From positions 1-17,236 of the forward strand of contig JBJXFI010000183.1 in the NCBI GenBank assembly GCA_046154695.1: DNA of 17,236 bases, read 5' to 3'. The position numbers and the translations under genes were made by a program. This DNA comes from DALYLB01 sp046154695. GTDB lineage: Bacteria > Acidobacteriota > Blastocatellia > RBC074. Positions 1 through 6,824 of the stretch are shown here, one piece after another. Each line of letters starts with the position of its first letter. The first letter of the stretch is position 1. A model generated the notes under the pieces. The model saw only the letters and a program-made list of their open reading frames with translations, ran no database searches and was not told the DNA's origin.

Positions 1-40
1 ATTCGCGCCACGCCGACCGCCTGAAGGCGGAACTCCAAAC
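1..40 (+). repeat. Copy of dispersed palindromic repeat at the window edge
   Basis: Positions 17-40 carry CCGCCTGAAGGCGGAACTCC followed by AAAC. The same word recurs at 10087-10110 (GAAC ending) and, inverted, at 8301-8322. CCGCCTGAAGGCGG is itself a short palindrome that can fold. It sits just downstream of the stop of the ABC ATPase gene and probably continues off the left edge, so its full extent cannot be seen. It could double as a weak transcription stop, but there is no T-run on the minus strand to support that. Confidence 0.7.
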
Positions 41-46
41 AAATCC

Positions 47-874
<828 letters not shown>

Positions 875-899
875 AGCTGTTTCGGTTCGCGGCCTCGAA

Positions 900-2501
900 T
901 CATCGATCCCTGGCGCCTGCGATTAAATTAATGAGTCTCTCCCGCCGCCCATCCAGCGCTCGCTCCACCGCGCGCAGCGAAAAGAGATAAAAACCGATGC
1001 TCGCAAGCATCAAAAGCCCCGGAAGCCACCAGAACCGGAGCATCGTCTCAGGGTCGATCTTCTCGGACAGAACGATCGCGATCACATACGGCGCGACGAC
1101 GCCGCCGATCATCACCACATTGCCGCCGAACGAAAGACGGTTATTCCACATCGCGTTGAAATCGGCAACCTTGGGCGAGAGCACGCTCGTCCACAGGCCC
1201 AGCGCATTGAAGAGAAAGAGGCTGGCGACGACAATGCTCAGAACCAGAACGAGCATTCGCGGACTGAGCGCGCTTCCCGAATAGGCCGAAAGCGCCACCC
1301 AGACCGTGAAGGCGAAGAGCATCATCAATCCGCGCAGCAACAACGAGGCGATGCTGCCCGCCTGCAGCGCGTGAACCAGCCGGGACGGCAGAACCGCATA
1401 CCGCCGAATCCCCGCGCCGTCATAGCCAAACAGGTTGAGCATCATCGCGGCGCCGGTCGCGCTGCTGGTAATGAAGAAGAGGGCGAAGGTGATGATCAAT
1501 TCGCCGCGGCGGCTGCGATCGGGCAGCATGAACTTGCCGAACAGGATCAGCAGCGGCGAGGTGATCAGACTGAACCGGATGATGTTGCAGCGCAGGTGAT
1601 ACCGCAGCGCCTTGGAGACATACGGCGCGCGCGCGCGGCCGAAGAGTCCGGCAACCTGATCATAATAGTCGTCCCATTCGATCCTGCCCGCCCCCGCGAA
1701 ATCGTCCGAGGGCCGAACGGCCTCCAACCGGCGAAGCACGACGGCCAGGATCGCGCACCACCCCGCGAGCAGGAGGGCGCTGCCGAAGACCTTCGGCGCC
1801 GTATCGCCGATCATCATGAGGGTTGCCGCGCCCGGCGGCGTGAATTTCAGATACCGGTCGAGCGTCAGCCACAGCGAGTTGCCCTTCGCGACGGCGAACA
1901 GCGAGATCGCCAGCGGTCCGAAGGAGATCATCAACAGAACGAGGACGCCGAGCAGGGCCGAGCCGCGCCGGGTCTGCATCACCAGTCCGATCACCGCCAG
2001 CAGGACGGAGGTCGTCAAATAGTTCGCCGCGATGAAGAGAAGCGCCCCCGGCAGCCCCAGCAGCAGCGAGCCCTTCGCGAAAAAGGCCATCCCGATGGCG
2101 ACTCCAATCACGCCCATGCTCAGAATCATCCACACGGGGTCGAGCAATCCGATGATCTGCCGCACCCAGAAGCGGTCCTGCTGATCGAGCGGATAGCGCC
2201 GCAGCGACTCTTCCGCGAAGGCCTCGCGCGAGCTGACGCCGAACAGCACGCTCATCCCGACGCCGTTGATGAAGAGCCCCGTCAACATCCAGCGGGCGAG
2301 AAACCCCTTCTGTCCGAATTCGTCGTCCGCGACCGCCGTTCCAATGCCGCTCAACGCAAACAGCCCCCCCAGCGAAAGCCCCAGCAGATAGAGCGCGAAG
2401 AGCAGCGCGATCTTGCCGTTGCCCGTCCGGGCGTGCGCCCAGATCAGCCGGTATCGCAGGCGGACCAGGGGCCAGAGTCTCTTCAGAAATCCTTCCGACA
2501 T
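900..2501 (-). CDS. ABC-2 type multi-spanning permease
   Basis: A polytopic inner-membrane protein of 533 residues from the ATG at 2501 (start MSEGFLKRLWP). An upstream in-frame start at 2564 would overlap the peptidase gene by more than 50 nt and is less likely. I count about twelve hydrophobic stretches, beginning with IALLFALYLLGLSLGG and ending with FWWLPGLLMLASIGFYLF. A hydrophilic loop rich in D/E/R in the middle contains DDYYDQVAGLFGRARAP. No ATPase motifs are present. Its place between peptidase and ATPase genes, 7 nt after the peptidase stop and 25 nt before the ATPase start, makes it the membrane partner of that ATPase. Large two-module permeases of this kind are usually exporters. 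The cargo is unknown. Confidence 0.85.
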   Translation of the reverse strand: MSEGFLKRLWPLVRLRYRLIWAHARTGNGKIALLFALYLLGLSLGGLFALSGIGTAVADDEFGQKGFLARWMLTGLFINGVGMSVLFGVSSREAFAEESLRRYPLDQQDRFWVRQIIGLLDPVWMILSMGVIGVAIGMAFFAKGSLLLGLPGALLFIAANYLTTSVLLAVIGLVMQTRRGSALLGVLVLLMISFGPLAISLFAVAKGNSLWLTLDRYLKFTPPGAATLMMIGDTAPKVFGSALLLAGWCAILAVVLRRLEAVRPSDDFAGAGRIEWDDYYDQVAGLFGRARAPYVSKALRYHLRCNIIRFSLITSPLLILFGKFMLPDRSRRGELIITFALFFITSSATGAAMMLNLFGYDGAGIRRYAVLPSRLVHALQAGSIASLLLRGLMMLFAFTVWVALSAYSGSALSPRMLVLVLSIVVASLFLFNALGLWTSVLSPKVADFNAMWNNRLSFGGNVVMIGGVVAPYVIAIVLSEKIDPETMLRFWWLPGLLMLASIGFYLFSLRAVERALDGRRERLINLIAGARDR

Positions 2502-2508
2502 AGGCGCT

Positions 2509-3816
2509 TCAACACTCCAGTTGCGATCGGTCCAGCGTAAACCCCTCCAGATCGCCGAGCACAATCGCCCCGAACGATTCCGGGCGAAGGATTTCGTTCG
2601 CCAGCCGATGCAGCTCCTCCGCGGTCACCGCGTCCACCCGCGCGATCACCTCATCCGGCGAGATGAACCTTCCATACGTCATCTCATGCTGCGCCAGCCC
2701 GCTCATCCGCGAGGAGGTCGATTCCAGCGCGAGCATCAGCGAGGCCTTGAGTTGATCCTTGTTGCGCTGGAGCTCCTCGGCCGGCACCGGCTCCTTCTTC
2801 AACCGCGCCAGCTCGCCCATCGTGGCCTCGATCGTCTCTTCGATCTGCTCGGTCGAGGCCCCGGCGTAAATATTCAGGTATCCGCAATCCTTGAACGGCG
2901 TGATCGAGGCGAAGATCGAATAGACCAGCCCCAGATCCTCGCGGATCGATTGGAAGAGCCGCGAGCTCATTCCGCCCCCCAGCACCACGCTCAAAATCTG
3001 CGCCGCGTACCGATCCTCGCTCATCAGGGAGGGGCACGGCGCCCCAATGAGCAGATGCGCCTGCTCGAGCTCCGCCTTGTGGCGAAGGAGAAGCGGCGTC
3101 CTCGGTTCGGGCGTCGTCGCCGGCAACACCGCTCCGGCCGGCTTCATGTGGCCGTAGTGCGCCTCCGCCATCTCCAGCATTCGCTCGTGATCGAGGTTGC
3201 CCGCCACGGCGATCACCATATTTTCGGGGCTGCAGATCGCGTCATAGTATTGCCGGATCCGATCCCCCTCGAAGGTCGCCAGCGAGGCCGGCGTCCCCAG
3301 GATCGTGCGGCCGAGCGGATGATCCGGATAGAACGTCTCACAGAAGAGATCGAAGATGATGTCGTCCGGCGTGTCCTCGACCATTTTAATCTCTTCGAGG
3401 ATAACGTTTCGCTCCTTCTCAAGTTCCCCCGGATCGAACGCCGGATTGGTCACCAGATCCGCGACCAGATCGAAGGCCCGCGGCAGATGTTCATCGAGCA
3501 CCTTGTTCGAGAAGCCCACCATCTCCCGCCCCGTGAAGGCGTCCAGGCGGCCTCCCAGCGCATCCGACTCGGCCGCGATCCGCGCCGCCGACCGCTTGCG
3601 CGACCCCTTGAAGACCGCATGCTCGATAAAATGGGTCAATCCATGCTGCTCCGGCGCCTCATGCCGCGACCCCGTCCCCAGAAACACCCCAAAACTGATC
3701 GAACGCACATGCGCCATCCGCTCCGTCACCACAACCAGCCCATTGCCCAGCCTCGCCTTCCGTACATCGAAGCTGCCCCCCGCCCTCACATTTTCGCTTC
3801 CTGCTGTCGACTGCAT
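2509..3816 (-). CDS. M16 family zinc metallopeptidase (processing-peptidase-like)
   Basis: A 435-residue protein using the ATG at 3816 (MQSTAGSENVR). The frame stays open upstream to 3897, but the extra MFMFM residues come from a CATGAA repeat and look like noise. The inverted zinc motif HFIEH is at residues 62-66, and the distal glutamate is in LEEI (E141/E142), about 75 residues later. The second half has the family hallmark SSRLFQSIREDLGLVYS, carrying the Arg/Tyr pair used for substrate binding. Length matches single-chain bacterial homologues of mitochondrial processing peptidase (PqqL/YmxG type). There is no signal peptide, so it is probably cytosolic. It leads a likely operon with an ABC transporter, which could mean peptide handling, but that link is inference. 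Confidence 0.93.
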   Translation of the reverse strand: MQSTAGSENVRAGGSFDVRKARLGNGLVVVTERMAHVRSISFGVFLGTGSRHEAPEQHGLTHFIEHAVFKGSRKRSAARIAAESDALGGRLDAFTGREMVGFSNKVLDEHLPRAFDLVADLVTNPAFDPGELEKERNVILEEIKMVEDTPDDIIFDLFCETFYPDHPLGRTILGTPASLATFEGDRIRQYYDAICSPENMVIAVAGNLDHERMLEMAEAHYGHMKPAGAVLPATTPEPRTPLLLRHKAELEQAHLLIGAPCPSLMSEDRYAAQILSVVLGGGMSSRLFQSIREDLGLVYSIFASITPFKDCGYLNIYAGASTEQIEETIEATMGELARLKKEPVPAEELQRNKDQLKASLMLALESTSSRMSGLAQHEMTYGRFISPDEVIARVDAVTAEELHRLANEILRPESFGAIVLGDLEGFTLDRSQLEC

Positions 3817-3974
3817 CTTAATAATCACTCTTTCCGAATCTGAAATCCCGCTCCCCCGCGCATCGTCGCGGGAAACCGCCAACATGAACATGAACATGGA
3901 AAACGGCCTACATCATATGTCAAGGCCCCGCCCGGTGGCCAATGACATTCCGCTAATCCAATCCCGTTTGGCCG

Positions 3975-4050
3975 TCTGAAGGCCAGTGGCATTCAGTTAA
4001 GAAAAAATGCAGGCTAACGGAACAAACGAAACAAGACCAGAAAGACTCCG
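3975..4050 (-). repeat. Truncated copy of the foldback repeat
   Basis: From TCTGAAGGCC through GACTCCG this segment matches the reverse complement of the right half of the foldback element at 9934-10110. Shared words include GTTAAGAAAAAATGCAGG and TAACGGAACAAACGAAACA. It lacks one of the tandem ACGGAAC-type units present there, and it has no inverted left half. It is therefore a single-armed or decayed copy. A reading frame across it gives Phe/Cys-rich nonsense and I do not call it a gene. Confidence 0.8.
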
Positions 4051-4101
4051 TGTGGTTCTCCCCCTTTCCTTGCGCCTCTTCTTCCGTCCCAATCCGTTGA
4101 C

Positions 4102-4158
4102 TGTCCACATCTGTTGTCATCAATCGTGGACAAGTCAACAAATGTGATGTCCACGATC
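4102..4158. promoter_or_regulatory. Three phased TGTCCAC half-sites, candidate activator (enhancer) site
   Basis: TGTCCAC occurs at 4102-4108, its reverse complement GTGGACA at 4126-4132, and TGTCCAC again at 4149-4155. Centre-to-centre distances are 24 and 23 bp, about two helical turns each. The middle copy is in a 9-bp perfect inverted repeat with the third (ATCGTGGAC at 4123-4131, GTCCACGAT at 4150-4158). It also pairs with the first through TTGACT/AGTCAA arms. The cluster is roughly 125-180 bp upstream of the sigma54 promoter at 4282. That is the usual distance for an enhancer-binding-protein site. The binding protein is unknown. Confidence 0.5.
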
Positions 4159-4281
4159 AAAGACATGGCAGGCGCTCGACAGGCGGGCCGGCACGGCCAC
4201 GAATCGTAAGGAAGCCGGCATGCGGACGCTAAGTCTTTCTATTTCTACAACTGTATTTTTTTCGCCGCCCGCTCACCCCTG

Positions 4282-4297
4282 TGGCACAGACGTTGCT
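4282..4297 (+). promoter_or_regulatory. Sigma54 (RpoN) promoter
   Basis: The sequence TGGCACAGACGTTGCT matches the -24/-12 consensus TGGCAC-N5-TTGC exactly. GG is at 4283-4284 and GC at 4295-4296, with the required 10 bp between them. The predicted start is near G4307/G4308. An AT-rich stretch (about 4231-4270) lies between it and the phased TGTCCAC sites, which suits DNA looping. No protein gene follows for 1.2 kb, so its product should be the structured RNA downstream. No rpoN or activator gene is in the window. Confidence 0.8.
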
Positions 4298-4364
4298 TTA
4301 TCCTATGGCGTGAAGAGAGAGGCTGAAACGCCTCGAAGATGTTTGAAGAGAAAAGATTCTAAGG

Positions 4365-4445
4365 CGGGAGAACGATCCTGGCGGCTCGAATGAAGAGCAA
4401 CACCTCACAACTGCTTGCAATTTTGATGCGCAGGGTCGTCTCCCG
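4365..4445 (+). other. 5' long-range stem domain of the structured RNA
   Basis: CGGGAGAACGATCCTG (4365-4380) pairs with CAGGGTCGTCTCCCG (4431-4445), giving about 15 pairs with one bulged A and one wobble. The enclosed 50 nt contains a GCTC/GAGC hairpin (4384-4398) and a possible GCA/TGC hairpin. This is a closed multi-branch domain distinct from the repeated units that follow, and could be the functional head of the RNA. Confidence 0.6.
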
Positions 4446-4455
4446 ATGAAGTAAT

Positions 4456-4619
4456 GAGTTTGCAGGAGCGCGGCTCCTCAACGGGAATGTAATCGCCGGT
4501 CAAAGATAGGACACGGGGGTCGGATTTGGCCGGTGATTACAGCTTCGGTTCGCGGGTCGCGTCGTTCAGGTTACGGGGCACACTGGATGGCGCGATTCGC
4601 GAACCGGCCTTCACGGGCC
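4456..4619 (+). repeat. Structured RNA unit 1
   Basis: It starts with the linker GAGTTTG (4456-4462). The spacer hairpin AGGAGC-GCG-GCTCCT is at 4464-4478. H1 is GTAATCGCCGG (4489-4499) paired with CCGGTGATTAC (4530-4540), continued by TCAAA/TTTGG. Its loop holds GACACGGGGGTCGGA. H2 is GGTTCGCGGGTCGCG (4547-4561) with CGCGATTCGCGAACC (4591-4605), then TCGTTCAG/CTGGATGG, and loop GTTACGGGGCACA. A small GGCC/GGCC hairpin closes the unit (4606-4619). Confidence 0.8.
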
Positions 4620-4642
4620 ACTTTGAGTTGAGCGCGGACAAC

Positions 4643-4803
4643 GAGTTTGACAATTGAATGAGGAGACACTCCTCTTGAGCTTGTGATCATTGGCCCGGAG
4701 TAAATTCGGGGGTCGGATTCGGGCCGATGATCGCAACTTTCGATCCGCAAGTTATCTGCCTTGGAGTAACGGGGCACGCCAGGCAGCGTAACTTGCGGGT
4801 CGA
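4643..4803 (+). repeat. Structured RNA unit 2, the most diverged
   Basis: It starts with the linker GAGTTTG (4643-4649). The spacer hairpin GAGGAG-ACA-CTCCTC is at 4660-4674. H1 is TGTGATCATTGGCCC (4682-4696) with GGGCCGATGATCGCA (4721-4735). Its stem sequence is almost wholly different from unit 1, yet it is fully paired. The loop keeps CGGGGGTCGGATT but lacks the GAC that precedes it in the other units. H2 is TCGATCCGCAAGTTA (4740-4754) with TAACTTGCGGGTCGA (4789-4803), an inner stem CTGCC/GGCAG, and loop AGTAACGGGGCACG. Confidence 0.8.
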
Positions 4804-4813
4804 TTACAAGATC

Positions 4814-4960
4814 GGCCGTCAACGATCGTTGACGGCCAGCGAATGTAACTATCGGCTGGAAAAGACACGGGGGTCGGATTTTGGCCGGCAGTTACTGCAA
4901 AGATTCGCAAGCTACGTCAGACAGAGAACGGGGCACACTGGCTGGCGTAGCTTGCGAATC
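4814..4960 (+). repeat. Structured RNA unit 3
   Basis: The spacer hairpin is replaced by a perfect 24-bp palindrome (GGCCGTCAACGA plus its complement, 4814-4837). H1 is GTAACT (4845-4850) with AGTTAC (4890-4895), continued by CGGCT/GGCCG and AAAA/TTTT, around GACACGGGGGTCGGA. H2 is GATTCGCAAGCTACG (4902-4916) with CGTAGCTTGCGAATC (4946-4960), 15 perfect pairs, then TCAGACAG/CTGGCTGG and loop AGAACGGGGCACA. The GAGTTTG linker of the other units is absent. Confidence 0.8.
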
Positions 4961-5031
4961 GACTAAAGCTCAATCGAGTCGAGCAGGTTTCCCGCAAGTT
5001 TGCAGCTTTGTTTTGCAGGAGTTGATAATTC

Positions 5032-5194
5032 GAGTTTGGAGCGCAGCTCCTCGCGGAGTTTGTAATCGCCGGTTAAAGATAGGACACGGGGGTCGGATTT
5101 AGCCGGCGGTTACGACTTCGGTTCGCGGGTCACGTCGTTCAGAGAACGGGGCACATTGGATGGCGTGATCTGCGAGCCGGCCTTCACAGGCTGG
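5032..5194 (+). repeat. Structured RNA unit 4
   Basis: This is the closest copy to unit 1. It has the linker GAGTTTG (5032-5038) and spacer hairpin GGAGC-GCA-GCTCC (5038-5050). H1 is GTAATCGCCGG (5062-5072) with CCGGCGGTTAC (5103-5113), continued by TTAAA/TTTAG, where unit 1 has TCAAA/TTTGG (a compensatory change). H2 is GGTTCGCGGGTCACG (5120-5134) with CGTGATCTGCGAGCC (5164-5178), where unit 1 has GTCGC/GCGAT. The loop is AGAACGGGGCACA. A closing hairpin CCGGCCT-TCAC-AGGCTGG lies at 5177-5194. Confidence 0.8.
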
Positions 5195-5200
5195 AGTCGA

Positions 5201-5231
5201 GCGCGAATGCCCGCGCGATTTTTTGTTTTTT
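5201..5231 (+). terminator. Intrinsic terminator of the structured RNA
   Basis: GCGCG (5201-5205) pairs with CGCGC (5212-5216) around AATGCC. GA follows, then TTTTTT, G, TTTTTT (5219-5231). The stem is short but all G-C, and the double T-run is the longest in the window. It lies just after unit 4, so it defines the 3' end of the RNA started at 4308. Confidence 0.7.
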
Positions 5232-5234
5232 GAA

Positions 5235-5291
5235 AAGCGCAACCCTCAAATTGCGCTTGCCGGTTGGAAGGTCAACACCCTGTTGAACCGG
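5235..5291 (+). other. Two hairpins downstream of the RNA terminator
   Basis: AAGCGCAA (5235-5242) pairs perfectly with TTGCGCTT (5251-5258). CCGGT (5260-5264) pairs with ACCGG (5287-5291), enclosing TCAACA/TGTTGA. They share no sequence with the repeated units. The first could act as a minus-strand terminator, but no minus-strand gene reads into it. Function unknown. Confidence 0.45.
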
Positions 5292-5355
5292 ACCCCGGCA
5301 CGGAGCCCTCACAATCTAAACGACCGCAAAACCATCGTCTTCTCCCGCTATAAAA

Positions 5356-5521
5356 GGACTTCTCCCACTTGGAGTCCGGGGCTCATCAGTTTTGTCACGA
5401 GCACGAGAGTGCGAATCGGGTCCTCACCCCAGCAACATTGGCCGCCGATGGACGAAAGTCCGCCGGCGGCCTGTCGCTGTTTGGGGTAGTCGGCGGACTG
5501 CGGACTGCGGCCGCCGACTAC
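5356..5521 (+). other. Hairpin-rich segment with GNRA loops, possible second structured RNA
   Basis: Successive hairpins are GGACT/AGTCC (5356-5377), GCAC-GAGA-GTGC (5401-5412) and a large one running from ACCCC (5426-5430) to GGGGT (5483-5487). The core of the large one is GGCCGCCG-AT-GGAC-GAAA-GTCC-GC-CGGCGGCC (5440-5471), capped by a GAAA tetraloop. An 11-bp perfect stem follows, GTAGTCGGCGG (5486-5496) with CCGCCGACTAC (5511-5521). The last part resembles GTAGTCGG-type dispersed repeats. A weak TATAAA (5349-5354) lies just upstream. It could be an independent small RNA, a terminator cluster or repeat debris. Confidence 0.4.
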
Positions 5522-5539
5522 CGACGACTGACAGCCGAC

Positions 5540-5555
5540 TGCTATACTGCGGGCT
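5540..5555 (+). promoter_or_regulatory. Extended -10 promoter abutting the nuclease start codon
   Basis: TGCTATACT (5540-5548) is an extended -10 element. The expected transcription start, 6-7 nt further on, falls at about 5555, directly at the ATG at 5556. No Shine-Dalgarno is visible (only GCGGG). The mRNA is probably leaderless or nearly so. No clear -35 is seen, as is usual for extended -10 promoters. Confidence 0.5.
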
Positions 5556-6824
5556 ATGGCAAAATTTCTTCATGTCGCGGACATTCATCTGGGGATTCGG
5601 CGGTACCGGTCGGAAGACCGGGCGCGGGATTTTTTTCAGGCGTGGCGGGAGTGCATCGAGCGATACGCGCTGGCCGAGCGGGTGTCGTTCGTGTTGATTG
5701 CGGGAGATTTTTTCGATGCGCGAAAGGTCGAGCCGCAGGCGATGAATCACGCGATGCTGCCGTTGACCTGGCTGCGGGAGGCGGGGATCCCGGTGGTGGC
5801 GATCGAGGGAAATCACGATTGCCATGAATCGGAGAACCGGTTCAGCTGGCTTCGCAGCCTTTCGCAGTGGGGCTATCTGCACCTGCTGGAGCCGGTCTAT
5901 GGCGAGGGCGGCGTTCGGCTGGATCCGTGGGACGAGGAGCAGCGGAAGGGTTCTTACATCGACATCGACGGGGTGCGGATCTTCGGTTCGATCTGGTATG
6001 GATCGACGGTGACGCAGGCGCTGACGGCGCTCGTGGATCAATTGCGCGAGCATCATGCGCCGGAGCTGTTCAACGTGATGATGCTGCACACGGATGTCGA
6101 GGGGCAGCTCAGTCGCCCGATCCCGGCGCTGCCCGTGGCGAAGCTGAATGAGCTTAAATCCTGCGTGGACTATCTGGCGCTCGGCCACACGCACAAGAAT
6201 TTCGAGATCGACGGATGGATCTACAACCCCGGCTCGCTCGAAGCCTGCACGGTGGACGAATACGCGAACGAGCGGGGGGCGTATCTGGTCGAGGTGGAGG
6301 GCAGGAAGCACACCGCGAAGCTGGTGCGGGAGTACCATCAGCGGCCGGTATCGCGCCTGGGCTTCGATGTCAGCGGCCGCGGGACGCCGGAGGAGCTGAC
6401 CGAGGCTCTCTTTGAGCAGCTCCGCCGGGAGCTGACGCCGCACGATCCGGCCGCCGGCGGGCCGGCCCCGGTCGTGGAGCTGTCGCTTCGCGGCCATCTG
6501 GGGTTCAAGACGGCCCTGCTCGACCTGAACGGGGTTCGGGATCGGATTCGGAAGGAGTTCCGTCCGCTGCTGGTGATGATCCGGAATCACTCCGTGCCCG
6601 TGGAATACGCGGTCGCGGCCGGCATGACCGAAGAGGTTTCGCGGGGCGAGCGCGAGCGCCGCGTCATCGAGGACCTGATCGCCCGCGACGCCCGGTTCAA
6701 GGACCAGGCCGTCGCGATGGCCGGCCTGATTCTGGAGGCTAAACAACTGGCCCTCGGCGGAGAGTCGCCCGCGCGAATCACCGAGCTGATCGCCGGGCGC
6801 CAGCTCGGCCTCCGGGACCGCTGA
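5556..6824 (+). CDS. SbcD/Mre11-like metallophosphoesterase (DNA exonuclease subunit)
   Basis: A 422-residue protein of the calcineurin-like phosphoesterase fold with all metal-binding motifs of Mre11/SbcD: D9-x-H11 in VADIHLG, D51 in AGDFFD, N86-H87-D88 in EGNHD, H178 in MLHTD, and H211-x-H213 in GHTHK. SbcD/Mre11 nucleases trim DNA ends and hairpins with the SbcC/Rad50 ATPase. The C-terminal half (from about 230) has no motif I recognise and probably carries the capping and partner-binding regions. No sbcC/rad50 gene is adjacent: the next gene, 184 nt downstream, is a glycosyltransferase. The ATG at 5556 fits the alignment (MAKFLHVADIH) and the extended -10 just before it. It could also be a stand-alone YhaO-type nuclease. 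Confidence 0.88.
   Translation: MAKFLHVADIHLGIRRYRSEDRARDFFQAWRECIERYALAERVSFVLIAGDFFDARKVEPQAMNHAMLPLTWLREAGIPVVAIEGNHDCHESENRFSWLRSLSQWGYLHLLEPVYGEGGVRLDPWDEEQRKGSYIDIDGVRIFGSIWYGSTVTQALTALVDQLREHHAPELFNVMMLHTDVEGQLSRPIPALPVAKLNELKSCVDYLALGHTHKNFEIDGWIYNPGSLEACTVDEYANERGAYLVEVEGRKHTAKLVREYHQRPVSRLGFDVSGRGTPEELTEALFEQLRRELTPHDPAAGGPAPVVELSLRGHLGFKTALLDLNGVRDRIRKEFRPLLVMIRNHSVPVEYAVAAGMTEEVSRGERERRVIEDLIARDARFKDQAVAMAGLILEAKQLALGGESPARITELIAGRQLGLRDR

Larger units (their letters stand above)
4308..5231 (+). ncRNA. Putative long structured noncoding RNA with four tandem hairpin units
   Basis: About 924 nt bounded by a sigma54 promoter and an intrinsic terminator. The 5' part has a hairpin at the start (GAGGC/GCCTC around 4319-4334) and a long stem enclosing a branched domain (4365-4380 with 4431-4445, one bulge). 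Four units follow, near 4456-4619, 4643-4803, 4814-4960 and 5032-5194. Each has a short spacer hairpin and two long hairpins, called here H1 and H2. H1 shows CGGGGGTCGGAT in its loop and H2 shows ACGGGGCAC. Stem sequences differ between units but pairing is kept, which is direct evidence of selected structure. The open frames crossing it shift between units and are not protein-like. I do not recognise a named RNA family. A scaffold or sponge role is inference. Confidence 0.75.

Noticed and set aside
3917..3922. TTGACA (minus strand) as the promoter of the peptidase operon
   Set aside because: The -35 word is perfect but no acceptable -10 occurs 16-18 nt downstream, so I do not list it as a promoter.
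3953..4141. 62-residue minus-strand open frame
   Set aside because: It is a translation of the dispersed repeat. A similar Cys/Phe string arises from the other copy near 10000-10053.
4576..4590. CsrA/RsmA binding sites (ACACTGGATG in unit 1)
   Set aside because: The GGA lies in a stem and becomes GGC in unit 3 with pairing kept, so GGA is not conserved as a loop motif.
4571..5102. Small open frames across the structured array (for example 4727-4966, 4881-5102, minus 4571-4822)
   Set aside because: They run through both arms of the hairpins. The distances between equivalent positions in the units are not consistent multiples of three, so no frame is kept from copy to copy.
4456..5194. CRISPR array
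   Set aside because: Units are about 150-165 nt, diverged in stems, and folded as paired hairpins. There are no short identical repeats with regular spacers and no cas genes.
5450..5461. Hammerhead ribozyme, suggested by GGACGAAA
   Set aside because: No CTGATGA element stands in the correct position on either strand. The GAAA is simply a tetraloop.
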